Below are positions 6,659-14,731 of a stretch of 16,803 bases of DNA, piece by piece. This DNA is from an uncultured Dyadobacter sp. Its GTDB lineage: Bacteria; Bacteroidota; Bacteroidia; Cytophagales; Spirosomataceae. The notes beneath the pieces were generated by a model, which had not been told where the DNA came from, ran no database searches, and worked only from the letters and a program-made list of their open reading frames with translations. Each line of letters starts with the position of its first letter. Position 1 is the first letter of the stretch. Location of the stretch: assembly GCA_946481035.1 (NCBI GenBank), contig CAMLNK010000007.1, forward strand, positions 1 to 16,803. The letters run 5' to 3'. The translations under genes and the position numbers were made by a program.

Positions 6659-7459
6659 TTATGAATTGTCATGCACAGGTTTTTGCTGCTCGTTCATTTG
6701 ATGGGCCACCACGCTGTCGGGTGTGACCGCGCTCATGGCAATCTGTACCTTGTTTTTCAGTCCCGAAACCACCTTGTCCTTACCGGACATCAATGCTTCG
6801 TAGCCATCGCGGGCTACATCCGCAGGGTCGGCCAGGTCATCCTCGTCCTGCACAGCCTTGCTATCCTGCATATCGGCCTTGTCGAAGAAATCGGTATCGG
6901 TAACGCCCGGCATTAGTGCAGTGATGGTCACGCCGGTTTCTTTGGTTTCTTCACGCACCGCTTCACTGAAAGAAAGTACAAATGCTTTGGTACCGTGGTA
7001 AACCGCCTGCCATGGGCCGGGTAACTTGCTGGCGATCGAGGCCAGGTTGAGAATGCGGCCGGAACCCCGGTTGACCATGTCGGTCAGGAAGCATTTGGTG
7101 AGAATTACGAGCGAAGCGATATTCAGATCGATGATCCTCAGTTCGTGGTCGATGTCCGTCTGATCGAACTGCCCGTACACTCCCTGACCTGCATTATTGA
7201 CCAGGATTTCTACCTCGATCCCTTTTTGTTTGATATCCGCATAAAGGCCGAACGCTTGCTCGCGATCGAACAAATCCTTCGCGATGGGCCATACTTCCAC
7301 ACCCGCGGTGCGCAGCATTGTGCTGGTTTCGTCCAGTTCGGCAATATCCCTTGCCGTGATAATGAGGTTGAAACCGTCTTTGGCGAACAGTTTGGCCAAT
7401 TCCAGGCCGATCCCGCTCGTCGCCCCGGTAATGAGGGCGTATTTTCCTTTGTTTTCCAT
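6659..7459 (-). CDS. SDR-family NAD(P)-dependent oxidoreductase
   Basis: 266-residue classical short-chain dehydrogenase/reductase of the DltE-like (COG0300) type; the substrate cannot be told. The Rossmann cofactor motif TGATSGIG is at 11-18. NNAG (88-91) and Asn113 are in place. The catalytic set is Ser141 (LNLASIAS), Tyr154 and Lys158 (AVYHGTKAF). Arg37 after the second strand (ITARD) suggests NADP(H) preference. The post-catalytic PGVTDTDFF (179-187) is the normal loop. The last ~55 residues form the usual C-terminal domain of these proteins, followed by a polar tail. The gene starts 16 bases after the stop of the small membrane protein gene, so the two form one minus-strand unit ended by the 6606-6634 terminator. 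Related reductases recur in stress loci beside catalase and DUF892 genes. Confidence 0.93.
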   Translation of the reverse strand: MENKGKYALITGATSGIGLELAKLFAKDGFNLIITARDIAELDETSTMLRTAGVEVWPIAKDLFDREQAFGLYADIKQKGIEVEILVNNAGQGVYGQFDQTDIDHELRIIDLNIASLVILTKCFLTDMVNRGSGRILNLASIASKLPGPWQAVYHGTKAFVLSFSEAVREETKETGVTITALMPGVTDTDFFDKADMQDSKAVQDEDDLADPADVARDGYEALMSGKDKVVSGLKNKVQIAMSAVTPDSVVAHQMNEQQKPVHDNS

Positions 7460-7475
7460 GATGATGTTTAGTTTG

Positions 7476-7913
7476 TTATCGAAGACTTTTCATGGCCAAA
7501 GCCGCAGCCAGCCCGCCCAGCACATACCAGGCAACGGTGAGCAGCTTTGTCTCGTCGGTTCTGGCGACGGTGCTTTCATTCAGGCCGAGCGGTTTCGCCA
7601 GGCCTATGGCGCCGAGGCCGGCCATCAGGCCATAACCCGCCCCGCGGAGCAGGATGGTGTCGTTATCCCCTTTCCCGATCATGGCATAATAACCCGCGTT
7701 GCTGGCAAGGTCGGCCACGAACGTGGATGCGGTGAGCACCTCGCCGGAAGGAGCGTCCAGCCCCAGGGCCTCCGTGGTTTTGGAAACGGCCTCTTCGCCG
7801 AGCAGGTCAATGCGGGGTGCTTTGTGAGAAACACGTTTGGCGACCTCGTGCACCAGGTTGAGCACGACGGCCCCCGTAATTCCCCCCAGAATATTTCTGA
7901 TCTCTGGTTTCAT
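7476..7913 (-). CDS. Small membrane protein, 145 aa, unknown function
   Basis: I do not recognise a named family. Three hydrophobic, glycine- and alanine-rich segments look membrane-associated: GGITGAVVLNLVHEVA (10-25), GYGLMAGLGAIGLAKPLGL (about 93-111) and LTVAWYVLGGLAAALAM (125-141). The connecting region (30-80) is polar and predicted helical. The start at 7913 gives a compact N-terminus; the frame is open further upstream, but the added residues contain the 7944-7970 inverted repeat and look non-coding. It lies directly upstream of the SDR gene with a 16-base gap, implying co-transcription. A role at the inner membrane in stress tolerance is a guess from context only. Confidence 0.72.
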   Translation of the reverse strand: MKPEIRNILGGITGAVVLNLVHEVAKRVSHKAPRIDLLGEEAVSKTTEALGLDAPSGEVLTASTFVADLASNAGYYAMIGKGDNDTILLRGAGYGLMAGLGAIGLAKPLGLNESTVARTDETKLLTVAWYVLGGLAAALAMKSLR

Positions 7914-7943
7914 AGTATTGTTTATGGTTTGGATGAAGAAATA

Positions 7944-7970
7944 CACAAGCAGCCTTGCCAGCTGCTTGTG
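7944..7970. repeat. Perfect 10-base inverted repeat in the leader of the membrane-protein gene
   Basis: CACAAGCAGC (7944-7953) and GCTGCTTGTG (7961-7970) are exact reverse complements separated by seven bases. The repeat lies 30 bases upstream of the minus-strand start at 7913 and has no T-run on either side. It may be an operator for the divergent genes or a 5' leader stem-loop. Confidence 0.55.
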
Positions 7971-8124
7971 AAGCGCTATTACCCGAAAAAACCGAACCAG
8001 CCGCATAGGCGGCGCTCAGGTGAGATTCTTCTACAATATTCCCCAGCCGGCGTGGCATGTTTATTTCTGGGCTGTGGGCGGTTTCGGAATAGCGGGGCCT
8101 ATCGACAATATTTAAAATCAATCC

Positions 8125-9159
8125 ATGGAACAGAAAACAAAACTGGGCGTGGCGCTCGTAGGGCTGGGTAAATATGCGACGGAACAGCTGATCCCGGCAT
8201 TACAGCTAACGCAAAACTGCTACCTGGCCGGGCTGGTCAGTAGTGATCGGGAAAAAATTGAAAAATGGCAGCAAGACTGCGGTTTAAAGGATGACAATCT
8301 CTACACCTACGAAGATTTCGACCGCATTGCGGACAATGCCGATATCGACATTGTGTATGTGGTGCTTCCCAATGCATTGCACGCCGAATACTGCATCCGT
8401 GCCGCGCAGGCAGGCAAGCACATTATCTGCGAAAAGCCGCTCGCGATGAATCTGGAAGAATGTTACCGGATACTCGATGCTGTTTCGAAAGCAAATGTGC
8501 GGTTTTCGATGGGTTACCGGCTGCATTTCGATCCCTTCAACCAGGAGATGATGCGGCTGGGGCAGAAGGAAGTTTTCGGTCCGGTGCGGAAAATGGAACT
8601 GCTTGACAGCATGGATATTGGTACCGAAAGCCCCTGGCGCATCGACCGCGAGCGCGCAGGCGGCGGGCCGCTGCTGAATAATGGCATTTACTGCATTCAG
8701 GCAGCGATGTACATTACCGGCAAGCTGCCGGTGGCGGTGGAAGCGCGCTTTGCCCCGGTTACCAATCCCGAGCTGTTTAAGGAAGTAGAGGAAGGGCTGA
8801 TATGGACGATGTTTTTCGAGGATGGCGTGACGGCGCATTGCGAGACAAGCTATTCTAAAAACCAGAACCTGATGCGCGCGGAAGGTACCGAAGGCTGGTT
8901 TGAACTGAATCCTGCCTACGAATATACGGGCCTTACCGGGCGGACTTCCAGCGGAATCATGGAGATAGAACCGGTCAATCAGCAGGCGCGGCAGATGGAC
9001 GACTTCGCACGGTGCATTATGGCCGGCAGCGAGACGCGCGTCCCGATTGAAATGGGCATCCGTGATATGAAGGTCGCTGAGGCCGTGTATGCCGCGGCGC
9101 GCTCAGGAGAACGTGTGGAACTGCATTTGGAAGCGTTTGCTGCCCTTCCCGAATTTTAA
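8125..9159 (+). CDS. Gfo/Idh/MocA-family oxidoreductase, glucose-fructose-oxidoreductase-like
   Basis: 344-residue NAD(P)-dependent sugar dehydrogenase/reductase family protein. The N-terminal Rossmann domain carries ALVGLGKYA (10-18). The family EKP motif is CEKPLAMN (102-109) with catalytic Lys104. The C-terminal alpha/beta domain begins near 128 with GYRLHFDPFN, a pattern seen in glucose-fructose oxidoreductase relatives. The substrate-site motif, normally GGG-x-L-x-D-x-G followed by H or Y, reads GGGPLLNNGIY (179-189). Asn185 therefore replaces the usual Asp and Tyr189 stands in the His position. Tyr is normal in the glucose-fructose oxidoreductase group; Asn is less usual. No signal peptide is seen, so it is cytoplasmic. 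The next gene starts 14 bases after its stop, so they are probably co-transcribed. The actual sugar is unknown. Confidence 0.92.
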   Translation: MEQKTKLGVALVGLGKYATEQLIPALQLTQNCYLAGLVSSDREKIEKWQQDCGLKDDNLYTYEDFDRIADNADIDIVYVVLPNALHAEYCIRAAQAGKHIICEKPLAMNLEECYRILDAVSKANVRFSMGYRLHFDPFNQEMMRLGQKEVFGPVRKMELLDSMDIGTESPWRIDRERAGGGPLLNNGIYCIQAAMYITGKLPVAVEARFAPVTNPELFKEVEEGLIWTMFFEDGVTAHCETSYSKNQNLMRAEGTEGWFELNPAYEYTGLTGRTSSGIMEIEPVNQQARQMDDFARCIMAGSETRVPIEMGIRDMKVAEAVYAAARSGERVELHLEAFAALPEF

Positions 9160-9173
9160 TCGTTATACTTATC

Positions 9174-9782
9174 ATGGAGGATAAAAACTACACAGGTGCT
9201 GTGCCCGGACAACACCGGGGTGACTCTGTAACAGCCGAAGGCAGCCGCACATTTGATGATATGACAGCCGCGAAAGCCTTTTTCTTACAAGTCGAGGCTA
9301 AGTTGCTCGATGTTGATCATTGGCATGACCAGGCAGGCGAAGCGCTTGCCCGGTTCACGCTGACAGATCTTGCCGGAAACCCGGCAGGTGGCATTGCGCA
9401 ACAGGGATTGTTGATTAAAATCGACATTCCGGGGCCGGGCTCGGAAGCGGGTGGGGGATACGACTGGGTAAAAATTGAGGAAATTAAGAAAGCGGATTCC
9501 ACAGATGTGGAAAGCACGGCGCTGCGTGTCCGCCCCATTGCCGCCCCCGGCTCGGGTAATGAAGAACCTACCCATTTTTACGACGAAAAATCGACCAGTA
9601 CATTCACAGTTACACGGGAGCACACCTCGGTGACCGTAGCCATTTACGATCGCAACATCAATCCCAATACCGAAGCCGACTCACTGATCGACAAAGTCAG
9701 AAATGCGCTAACGGGGCTATTGGGCGAGAAGGTATTTTCCAAAATACAATGGCAATCGCTCGTCGATGGCCTGTTGAAATGA
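9174..9782 (+). CDS. Hypothetical protein, 202 aa
   Basis: No family recognised. The protein is acidic, soluble and without signal peptide or membrane segment. After a polar lead (1-25) it has a helix (DDMTAAKAFFLQVEAKLL, 28-45), then alternating strand-like segments (ALARFTLTDLAGN, GLLIKIDIPGPGS, DWVKIEEIKKAD, STALRVRPIAAP). These are followed by a strand pair (STSTFTVTREHTSVTVAIYD) and a helical C-terminus. An alpha-plus-beta ligand-binding or immunity-like fold is imaginable but unsupported. It follows the oxidoreductase gene by 14 bases on the same strand and converges on the glycan operon with only 20 bases between stops and no visible terminator. Codon use is like its neighbours, so a real gene is likely. 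Confidence 0.72.
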   Translation: MEDKNYTGAVPGQHRGDSVTAEGSRTFDDMTAAKAFFLQVEAKLLDVDHWHDQAGEALARFTLTDLAGNPAGGIAQQGLLIKIDIPGPGSEAGGGYDWVKIEEIKKADSTDVESTALRVRPIAAPGSGNEEPTHFYDEKSTSTFTVTREHTSVTVAIYDRNINPNTEADSLIDKVRNALTGLLGEKVFSKIQWQSLVDGLLK

Positions 9783-9802
9783 ATCGGGCCCGGTCTCATC
9801 GG

Positions 9803-10804
9803 TTATTGCTGGATTGCGTGGTGGTATTGTTCTTCCAGGAGCATTTCCATTTCGGCCAGAACATGGTCGAAATCGGTGCGGCGGGTCCAGTCGATCGTTT
9901 TGTGAAGCTGTGTGTTCAGCGGGCCCCATCGTTCGGGTTCCCCGTCCATGCTGATCACAACGCTGGGCGTTTCCACCGCCGCGGCAATGTGTGAAACGCC
10001 GGTGCAGTTGCTGATCAGCAAATCGGCGTTTCTGATAAGCTCGCCTATTTCCCCCAGGCCGGTTTGGCCGGTGAGGTCTATGGCCGGGTAATCCATCCGG
10101 TCGATTACTTCCCGAGTGATCGGCGCTTCGGCCGCTGTACCGGTAATCACCACCTGATAACCCATGCCGGCGCATTGGTCGGCCAGGCAGGCGAAATGCG
10201 AAGGCGGCCATTGTCGCCATGTGCCTCGCGAGCCCGGGTGCACGCACACGTAGCGATCGAGGCTGGGCAGTTTTTTATACAAATTCCTCCTTTCTTCGTC
10301 TCCGACGGGAAATTCCAGGCGATCGCCACGGATAGGAATGTCCAGATGCTCCATCAGTCGCAAATGCCGGTGAATTTCTGAAATGCCTTCCGGGTATTCG
10401 ACGAAGCATTCGGGATTTCCCTCGTGGCCCTCGGTATGAAACCCGGCGATGGCGCCTGCACCAAGGTCGTGTAGCATCTGGTTGACTACGCTGCCATTTC
10501 CCTGCATTTGCAATATCAGATCAAAACCTTCTTTGCGCAGCTGGTTCACAAACTGTTGCCAGGCCAGCTGCTCGAAAGGCTGCTCAGGCAGGCCGGGATA
10601 ACCGGGGAAATGGATGAAGCCATCGAAATAGGTGTCAAACCGTTCGGTGAATGATTTCGCCCAGGGCAGGCCTAGCAACACGATTTCAGCATCGGGGTAG
10701 GCCGCGCGCAATGCGCGGAACGCCGGGACGGCGCAAAGCATGTCGCCTAGTTGCAATGCCCTGAGCACGGCAATTTTACGGGTGGTTTCGGCTGGAAATT
10801 TCAT
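9803..10804 (-). CDS. Glycosyltransferase family 9 (heptosyltransferase-like)
   Basis: 333-residue GT9 protein. Family members transfer ADP-heptose (or related sugars) in lipopolysaccharide core or other glycan assembly at the cytoplasmic face of the inner membrane. The N-terminal signature is IAVLRALQLGDMLCAVPAFR (11-30), followed by YPDAEIVLLG (36-45). The C-terminal nucleotide-sugar domain shows VCVHPGSRGTWRQWPP, the strand-helix VVITGTAAEAPI and the signature LISNCTGVSHIAAAVETPSV. The donor-binding regions look complete and the length is normal. Its start overlaps the stop of the GT2 gene by ATGA. It is the last gene of the minus-strand carbamoyltransferase-GT2-GT9 operon. A second GT9 gene begins at 16583, so two heptose-type additions are plausible. 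Acceptor and exact donor are unknown. Confidence 0.94.
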   Translation of the reverse strand: MKFPAETTRKIAVLRALQLGDMLCAVPAFRALRAAYPDAEIVLLGLPWAKSFTERFDTYFDGFIHFPGYPGLPEQPFEQLAWQQFVNQLRKEGFDLILQMQGNGSVVNQMLHDLGAGAIAGFHTEGHEGNPECFVEYPEGISEIHRHLRLMEHLDIPIRGDRLEFPVGDEERRNLYKKLPSLDRYVCVHPGSRGTWRQWPPSHFACLADQCAGMGYQVVITGTAAEAPITREVIDRMDYPAIDLTGQTGLGEIGELIRNADLLISNCTGVSHIAAAVETPSVVISMDGEPERWGPLNTQLHKTIDWTRRTDFDHVLAEMEMLLEEQYHHAIQQ

Positions 10805-11784
10805 AGGAAAAATACTTTATAACGCAGAGCTCCGCGAAGTGTCCAGTAAACAGAAAGATATGGGATAATTAAAGAGGTGAAAAGCATTTCGAGGCGGTGC
10901 AGAAGGGAATCGGAGGTGCCTTTCATTCGCTTTACTACAAACGAAGCGACCGCCATGGCCCATACCGCCAGTGCGACGGTGGCGGTAACCCACATACCGG
11001 CCACGAATGCGGCAATGGCGGCCACGGTAGCGAGGATGATCACGTAGTTTGTCCACACAGGCCCCGGGGAAATCCTGGTCCGGTAAAACTGCGGGTGTTT
11101 TTTAAACAGCAATGCATTGAACATACTCTTGCGCTGCTCCGCCACACTAACCCCCCAGCCGGCCTCCCGAACCGGATGGCACACCGCAGCCTCCGGTACA
11201 TATATAATAGGGATGTGTTTTTCCAATAATTTGAATTCCAAATCAGAATCCTCGCGCCAGGCAATGGGGAAATCCTCGTCGAAGCCGCCGGTGAGTTCCA
11301 GTGCGGCGCGGGAACAGGCGCAGTTAGCGGTAATAAATGCAGCAGTAGCAAGGTGGGCGACGTTCTTTTCGTAGTCTGTCGGTTTTTTGGAAACAGGCAC
11401 TACCACCTTTCCTGTGAATGCAATGAAACGTTCGGCTTTCGCGTGGTAGCATTCGGCATACTCTTCCAGCCAGAAAGGATCGGGAATGCAGTCGTCGTCG
11501 GTAAAGACGATGAGTTCCCCGCTGCTCTTTTTCCAGCCGTAGTTGCGTGCCGCGGCGGGTCCTTTTTTGTAGGGTAAATGATGGAAGAAAACGGCACAGT
11601 CGGGCTGGTCGCGTACGAAGCGCGCGACCAGGGCTTCGGTTTCGCGGTCGGGGCCGTCGGATACCACGATTACCTCATAGAACGTCCGCCAGTAAGTTTG
11701 TTCGCGCAGGGCATCGAGGCATCTCCTGAGAAGTGCCGGACGCCTGTAAGTGGGGATGATAACGCTGATATTGACCGGTAACAT
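10801..11784 (-). CDS. Glycosyltransferase family 2, membrane-associated
   Basis: 327-residue GT-A fold inverting glycosyltransferase. The N-terminal signature is ISVIIPTYRRPALLRRCLDA (6-25), with VIVVSDGPDRET at 38-49. The metal-binding motif is Asp96-Asp98 in VFTDDDCIPDP and the catalytic-base region is WREDSDLEFKLL (176-187, Glu178, Asp179). A C-terminal hydrophobic part of about 80 residues has three likely membrane helices (about 246-264, 266-284 and 300-318), so it is held at the inner membrane. Its start shares one base with the stop of the carbamoyltransferase gene (TAATG) and its stop overlaps the GT9 start (ATGA), which indicates tight translational coupling. It likely adds a sugar to a lipid-linked or membrane-bound glycan. 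Donor and acceptor are not evident. Confidence 0.95.
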   Translation of the reverse strand: MLPVNISVIIPTYRRPALLRRCLDALREQTYWRTFYEVIVVSDGPDRETEALVARFVRDQPDCAVFFHHLPYKKGPAAARNYGWKKSSGELIVFTDDDCIPDPFWLEEYAECYHAKAERFIAFTGKVVVPVSKKPTDYEKNVAHLATAAFITANCACSRAALELTGGFDEDFPIAWREDSDLEFKLLEKHIPIIYVPEAAVCHPVREAGWGVSVAEQRKSMFNALLFKKHPQFYRTRISPGPVWTNYVIILATVAAIAAFVAGMWVTATVALAVWAMAVASFVVKRMKGTSDSLLHRLEMLFTSLIIPYLSVYWTLRGALRYKVFFL

Positions 11785-13493
11785 TATTTTTCAAGGATAA
11801 ATGAGTTGATAATCAATGCATCGAAAGGCGAAGTCCAGAAACACTCGATGGCGTCGCGCGGGGAACATACGATCGGCTCGCCGCGGGTATTGAAGGAGGT
11901 ATTGACCAAAACCGGCACGCCGGTAAGGGCCTTGAATTCGCTGATCAGCTCGTGGTAGAGCGGATGCTGCTCTGCATTGACGGTCTGCACACGTGCGGTG
12001 CCGTCGGTATGGCGTACAGCGGGAATGTAATCGGCCTTGTCGTCTTTGACAGGATATACAAAAAGCATGAATGGCGATACATGCGCATTTTCGAACCATT
12101 CGGGCGCATCTTCTTCCAGAACCACGGGCGCTACCGGGCGGAAATCCTCGCGGTCTTTGATGTCGTTGAGCCGAGCCTGCATTTCGGGGTTGATTGGCGA
12201 GGCGAGGATGGACCTTGCTCCCAACGAACGCGGACCGAACTCCATCCGGCCCTGGTACCAGGCGATGATCTTGTCCTGTGCCAGTATTTCAGCTGTTTCC
12301 TTCGCTACATTATAAAGCCGTTTGTAGGGTGTTTTGGCCCAAAGCATAAACTTTTCGATTTCCTCATCGCTGTATTCGGGACCCCAGTAGACGTGGCCCA
12401 TCGGCGCGGTGTAGCGCGGACCATCGGGATCGGCGTGCAGATGGACGTCCAGCCATTGCGCAGCGCCCAATGCGGTTCCGGCATCACCGGCTGCGGGTTG
12501 TACCCACACATTTTTGAACGGGCCCTCGTCGCGGATCACCGCATTCATGACGCAGTTTAATGCCACGCCACCCGCCATGCACAGGTTTTCGGCGCGGGTT
12601 TGATCATACAGCCATTGAACCAGTTTCAAAACCGTTTCCTCCAATGCTTTTTGCAATGAATGCGCGATGTCGTGATGAAGCTGTTCGAAAGGATCGTCCT
12701 TCTTGCGGCCCGGTCCCCACCATTGCTCCGGATCGAAATCGTCGATTGTGTATTGCCCGTCGTTGCCCACATGGATGACCGAGCGGAAGTCTTCGAGGTA
12801 AACAGGCTTGCCGTAAGAAGCCAGCGCCATCACCTTGTACTCGTCCGACGAATGCAGGAAGCCGAGGTAGGTGGTGATTTTTTCATACAAAATACCCAGT
12901 GAATGCGGCATATCCACGGTAGCGAGCTGTTCGAGCGTATTCCCTTTTCCAACGAAGTAGCCCGTAGTCGCTTTTTCGCCCCGTCCGTCGATGGTCAGCA
13001 CAGCTGCTTCGGTAAATGGTGAAGGGAAGAAAGCGCTGGCGGCGTGGGAAATGTGATGGTTTACATACTCCCATTTCTCCGAAAGATCGCCGGCGCCTGC
13101 CAGGCGTTTTTGCAAATGATGGGGATAGCCGTCGCGCAGTTGCGCGGGAGCATTGCGGATGTAGTTGAGAAAGATCGTATCCCAGCCGTTGTATATTTTC
13201 GACGGTGCCAGAATGTCGCCATAAGCTTCCTCTTCATATACCGATGCGTCGCTGACGCCCTCGGGATCGAACGAATAAGCAATGCGGTCGACGTCTTTCA
13301 GCGTGATACCGGCCGTTTTCAGGCAAAAGTCGATGGCATGGAACGGCATTTCCCAGGTGGTGAAGGGAACAGGCCGCTTGCCGTGCTTAATGTGAGTAAA
13401 CCGCTCTTCCTCGGCTGCTGCTATGAGGCGGCCGTCTTCGACCAGTGCCGCGGCGCTGTCGTGAAACGCCGCATTGATTCCCAGTATGTACAT
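11784..13493 (-). CDS. NodU/CmcH-family carbamoyltransferase
   Basis: 569-residue O-carbamoyltransferase of the NodU/CmcH/TobZ family. It moves a carbamoyl group from carbamoyl phosphate, through carbamoyl-adenylate, to a hydroxyl of a sugar or natural product. The N-terminal Kae1-like domain starts MYILGINAAFHDSAAALV, with the catalytic-type His11 and Asp12. EEERFTHIKH is at 28-37, the metal-site HHISHAASAF at 146-155 (His146, His150), and MAGGVALNCVMN (306-317) is the nucleotide-loop region. The C-terminal domain has GRMEFGPRSLGARSIL (415-430) and ends with VLVNTSFNTRGEPIVCSP (528-545). All hallmark motifs are present and the length is normal. The start at 13493 aligns with the family; a frame open to 13625 adds a non-conserved stretch. 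It leads an operon with GT2 and GT9 genes, so a carbamoylated glycan is the likely product. Confidence 0.95.
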   Translation of the reverse strand: MYILGINAAFHDSAAALVEDGRLIAAAEEERFTHIKHGKRPVPFTTWEMPFHAIDFCLKTAGITLKDVDRIAYSFDPEGVSDASVYEEEAYGDILAPSKIYNGWDTIFLNYIRNAPAQLRDGYPHHLQKRLAGAGDLSEKWEYVNHHISHAASAFFPSPFTEAAVLTIDGRGEKATTGYFVGKGNTLEQLATVDMPHSLGILYEKITTYLGFLHSSDEYKVMALASYGKPVYLEDFRSVIHVGNDGQYTIDDFDPEQWWGPGRKKDDPFEQLHHDIAHSLQKALEETVLKLVQWLYDQTRAENLCMAGGVALNCVMNAVIRDEGPFKNVWVQPAAGDAGTALGAAQWLDVHLHADPDGPRYTAPMGHVYWGPEYSDEEIEKFMLWAKTPYKRLYNVAKETAEILAQDKIIAWYQGRMEFGPRSLGARSILASPINPEMQARLNDIKDREDFRPVAPVVLEEDAPEWFENAHVSPFMLFVYPVKDDKADYIPAVRHTDGTARVQTVNAEQHPLYHELISEFKALTGVPVLVNTSFNTRGEPIVCSPRDAIECFWTSPFDALIINSFILEK

Positions 13494-13717
13494 AAGCGAT
13501 GGTATGGTTTGAAAAGCGGCGAGCCACACAAGTACCATGCCAGTGACAGGACCTCCCGTCGAAGCTCGTGGCGGGCCCGCAAAATCGTCCGAGTGGGGTG
13601 TGTACGCCTGTGGAAGTTCTTCCACCCGGATAATTACCTCGTAATCAGGAAAGCGTTTCGAAGCGATGGCATTGTTTTTTACAAGGCGCCGTCTGTTTTA
13701 ATCCAAATCCAACCAAT
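13494..13717. promoter_or_regulatory. Divergent intergenic region with two palindromic sites
   Basis: The 224 bases between the divergent glycan operons should contain both promoters, although I see no clear TTTG/TAnnTTTG pair. Two palindromes stand out: GCGGGCCCGC (13571-13580, perfect) and GTGGAAG-TT-CTTCCAC (13610-13625, perfect seven-base arms). They may be operator sites for shared control. Confidence 0.4.
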
Positions 13718-14731
13718 ATGAATGGGACGAGCGACAAAAAAACGCGGCTGAAAATCTTTACATGGCATATTCATGGAAGCTATCTCTACTACCTTTCACA
13801 AGGCAATTATGACATTTACATTCCCGTTACCGAGGCCTCGCCGGAAGCCCGGACGGAGGGCTATTATGGTCGTGGCAAAACTTTCCCGTTCGGTCCGAAT
13901 GTGATCGAAGTGCCTGCTGCTGAGGTGCGGAATATGGAGTTCGATTGCATCCTGTTCCAATCCGAGCGCAATTTCCTGATCGACCAGCATGAAATCCTCT
14001 CGGACGCCCAAAAGCGCTCGCCCAGGGTTTACGTGGAACACAACACCCCCGAGCGGCACCCTACCAACACCCGGCACATTATGACCGACCCCACGGTGAC
14101 GCTCGTGCACGTGACGCATTTCAACAAGCTGATGTGGGATAATGGCAGCCTGCCGAATGTGCGGGTGATCGAGCATGGGGTATGCATTCCCGAGGTGCAG
14201 TGGAAGGGGGATATTCCAAGGGGCATTGTGGTGATCAACCACATTGAGCAGCGGGGCCGTATTACCGGCTGGGATGTTTTCGAAGAGGTCAGGAAGCACG
14301 TTCCGATTGACCTCATCGGCATGGGTACCGCACAATCCGGCGGGCTGGGGGAGGTGCTCAACCCGCAGTTGCCGGAATTCATCAGCCATTACCGCTTCTT
14401 TTTCAACCCGATCCGCTCCACCAGTTTCGGACTGGCTGTTTGCGAGGCCATGATGACGGGCATGCCGATCGTCGCGCTGGCGACCACCGAATATGTAACG
14501 GTAATCAAAGACGGTGAATCGGGCTGGATCGATACCGATATCGACAAGCTCATCGAAGGAATGCACCGGCTGATCGACGACCCGCAGCTGGCGCGCAGCC
14601 TGGGCGAAAATGCCCGGCGCATTGCGTTCGACCGCTTCGCTATTGCCCGCTTTACCTCCGATTGGGAGAAAATCTTTACAGAAACCATTCAACTTCATCA
14701 TCATGAAACGGAAAATAGCATTTATCAGTGA
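13718..14731 (+). CDS. GT4-like glycosyltransferase with altered EX7E motif
   Basis: 337-residue GT-B fold glycosyltransferase related to family 4. The N-terminal part includes IFTWHIHGSYLYYLSQGNYD (13-32) and RVYVEHNTPERHPTNTRH (103-120). The C-terminal donor domain has FFFNPIRSTSFGLAVCEAMM (227-246), followed by GMPIVALATTEYVTVIKDGE (248-267) and SGWI. The normal EX7E pair is changed: the second Glu (Glu243) is present, but the first position is Thr235. Nucleotide-sugar use may therefore differ from standard members. There is no membrane segment. It opens the plus-strand operon and its last 29 bases overlap the next glycosyltransferase gene. The acceptor is probably the same glycan as that of its neighbours. 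Confidence is high for the fold and moderate for activity. Confidence 0.88.
   Translation: MNGTSDKKTRLKIFTWHIHGSYLYYLSQGNYDIYIPVTEASPEARTEGYYGRGKTFPFGPNVIEVPAAEVRNMEFDCILFQSERNFLIDQHEILSDAQKRSPRVYVEHNTPERHPTNTRHIMTDPTVTLVHVTHFNKLMWDNGSLPNVRVIEHGVCIPEVQWKGDIPRGIVVINHIEQRGRITGWDVFEEVRKHVPIDLIGMGTAQSGGLGEVLNPQLPEFISHYRFFFNPIRSTSFGLAVCEAMMTGMPIVALATTEYVTVIKDGESGWIDTDIDKLIEGMHRLIDDPQLARSLGENARRIAFDRFAIARFTSDWEKIFTETIQLHHHETENSIYQ

Noticed and set aside
7807..8121. 104-codon minus-strand frame upstream of the membrane-protein gene
   Set aside because: It runs out of frame into the membrane-protein gene and includes the inverted repeat. Its product shows no motif.
13494..13625. N-terminal extension of the carbamoyltransferase with a short hydrophobic stretch
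   Set aside because: Family members begin at the MYILGIN methionine. The extension is not family-like and covers the palindromic control region.
13796..14704. 302-codon open frame on the minus strand
   Set aside because: It lies wholly opposite the GT4-like gene, whose motifs are clear. Its product is rich in His, Arg and Gly without any motif, typical of a shadow frame in GC-rich DNA.
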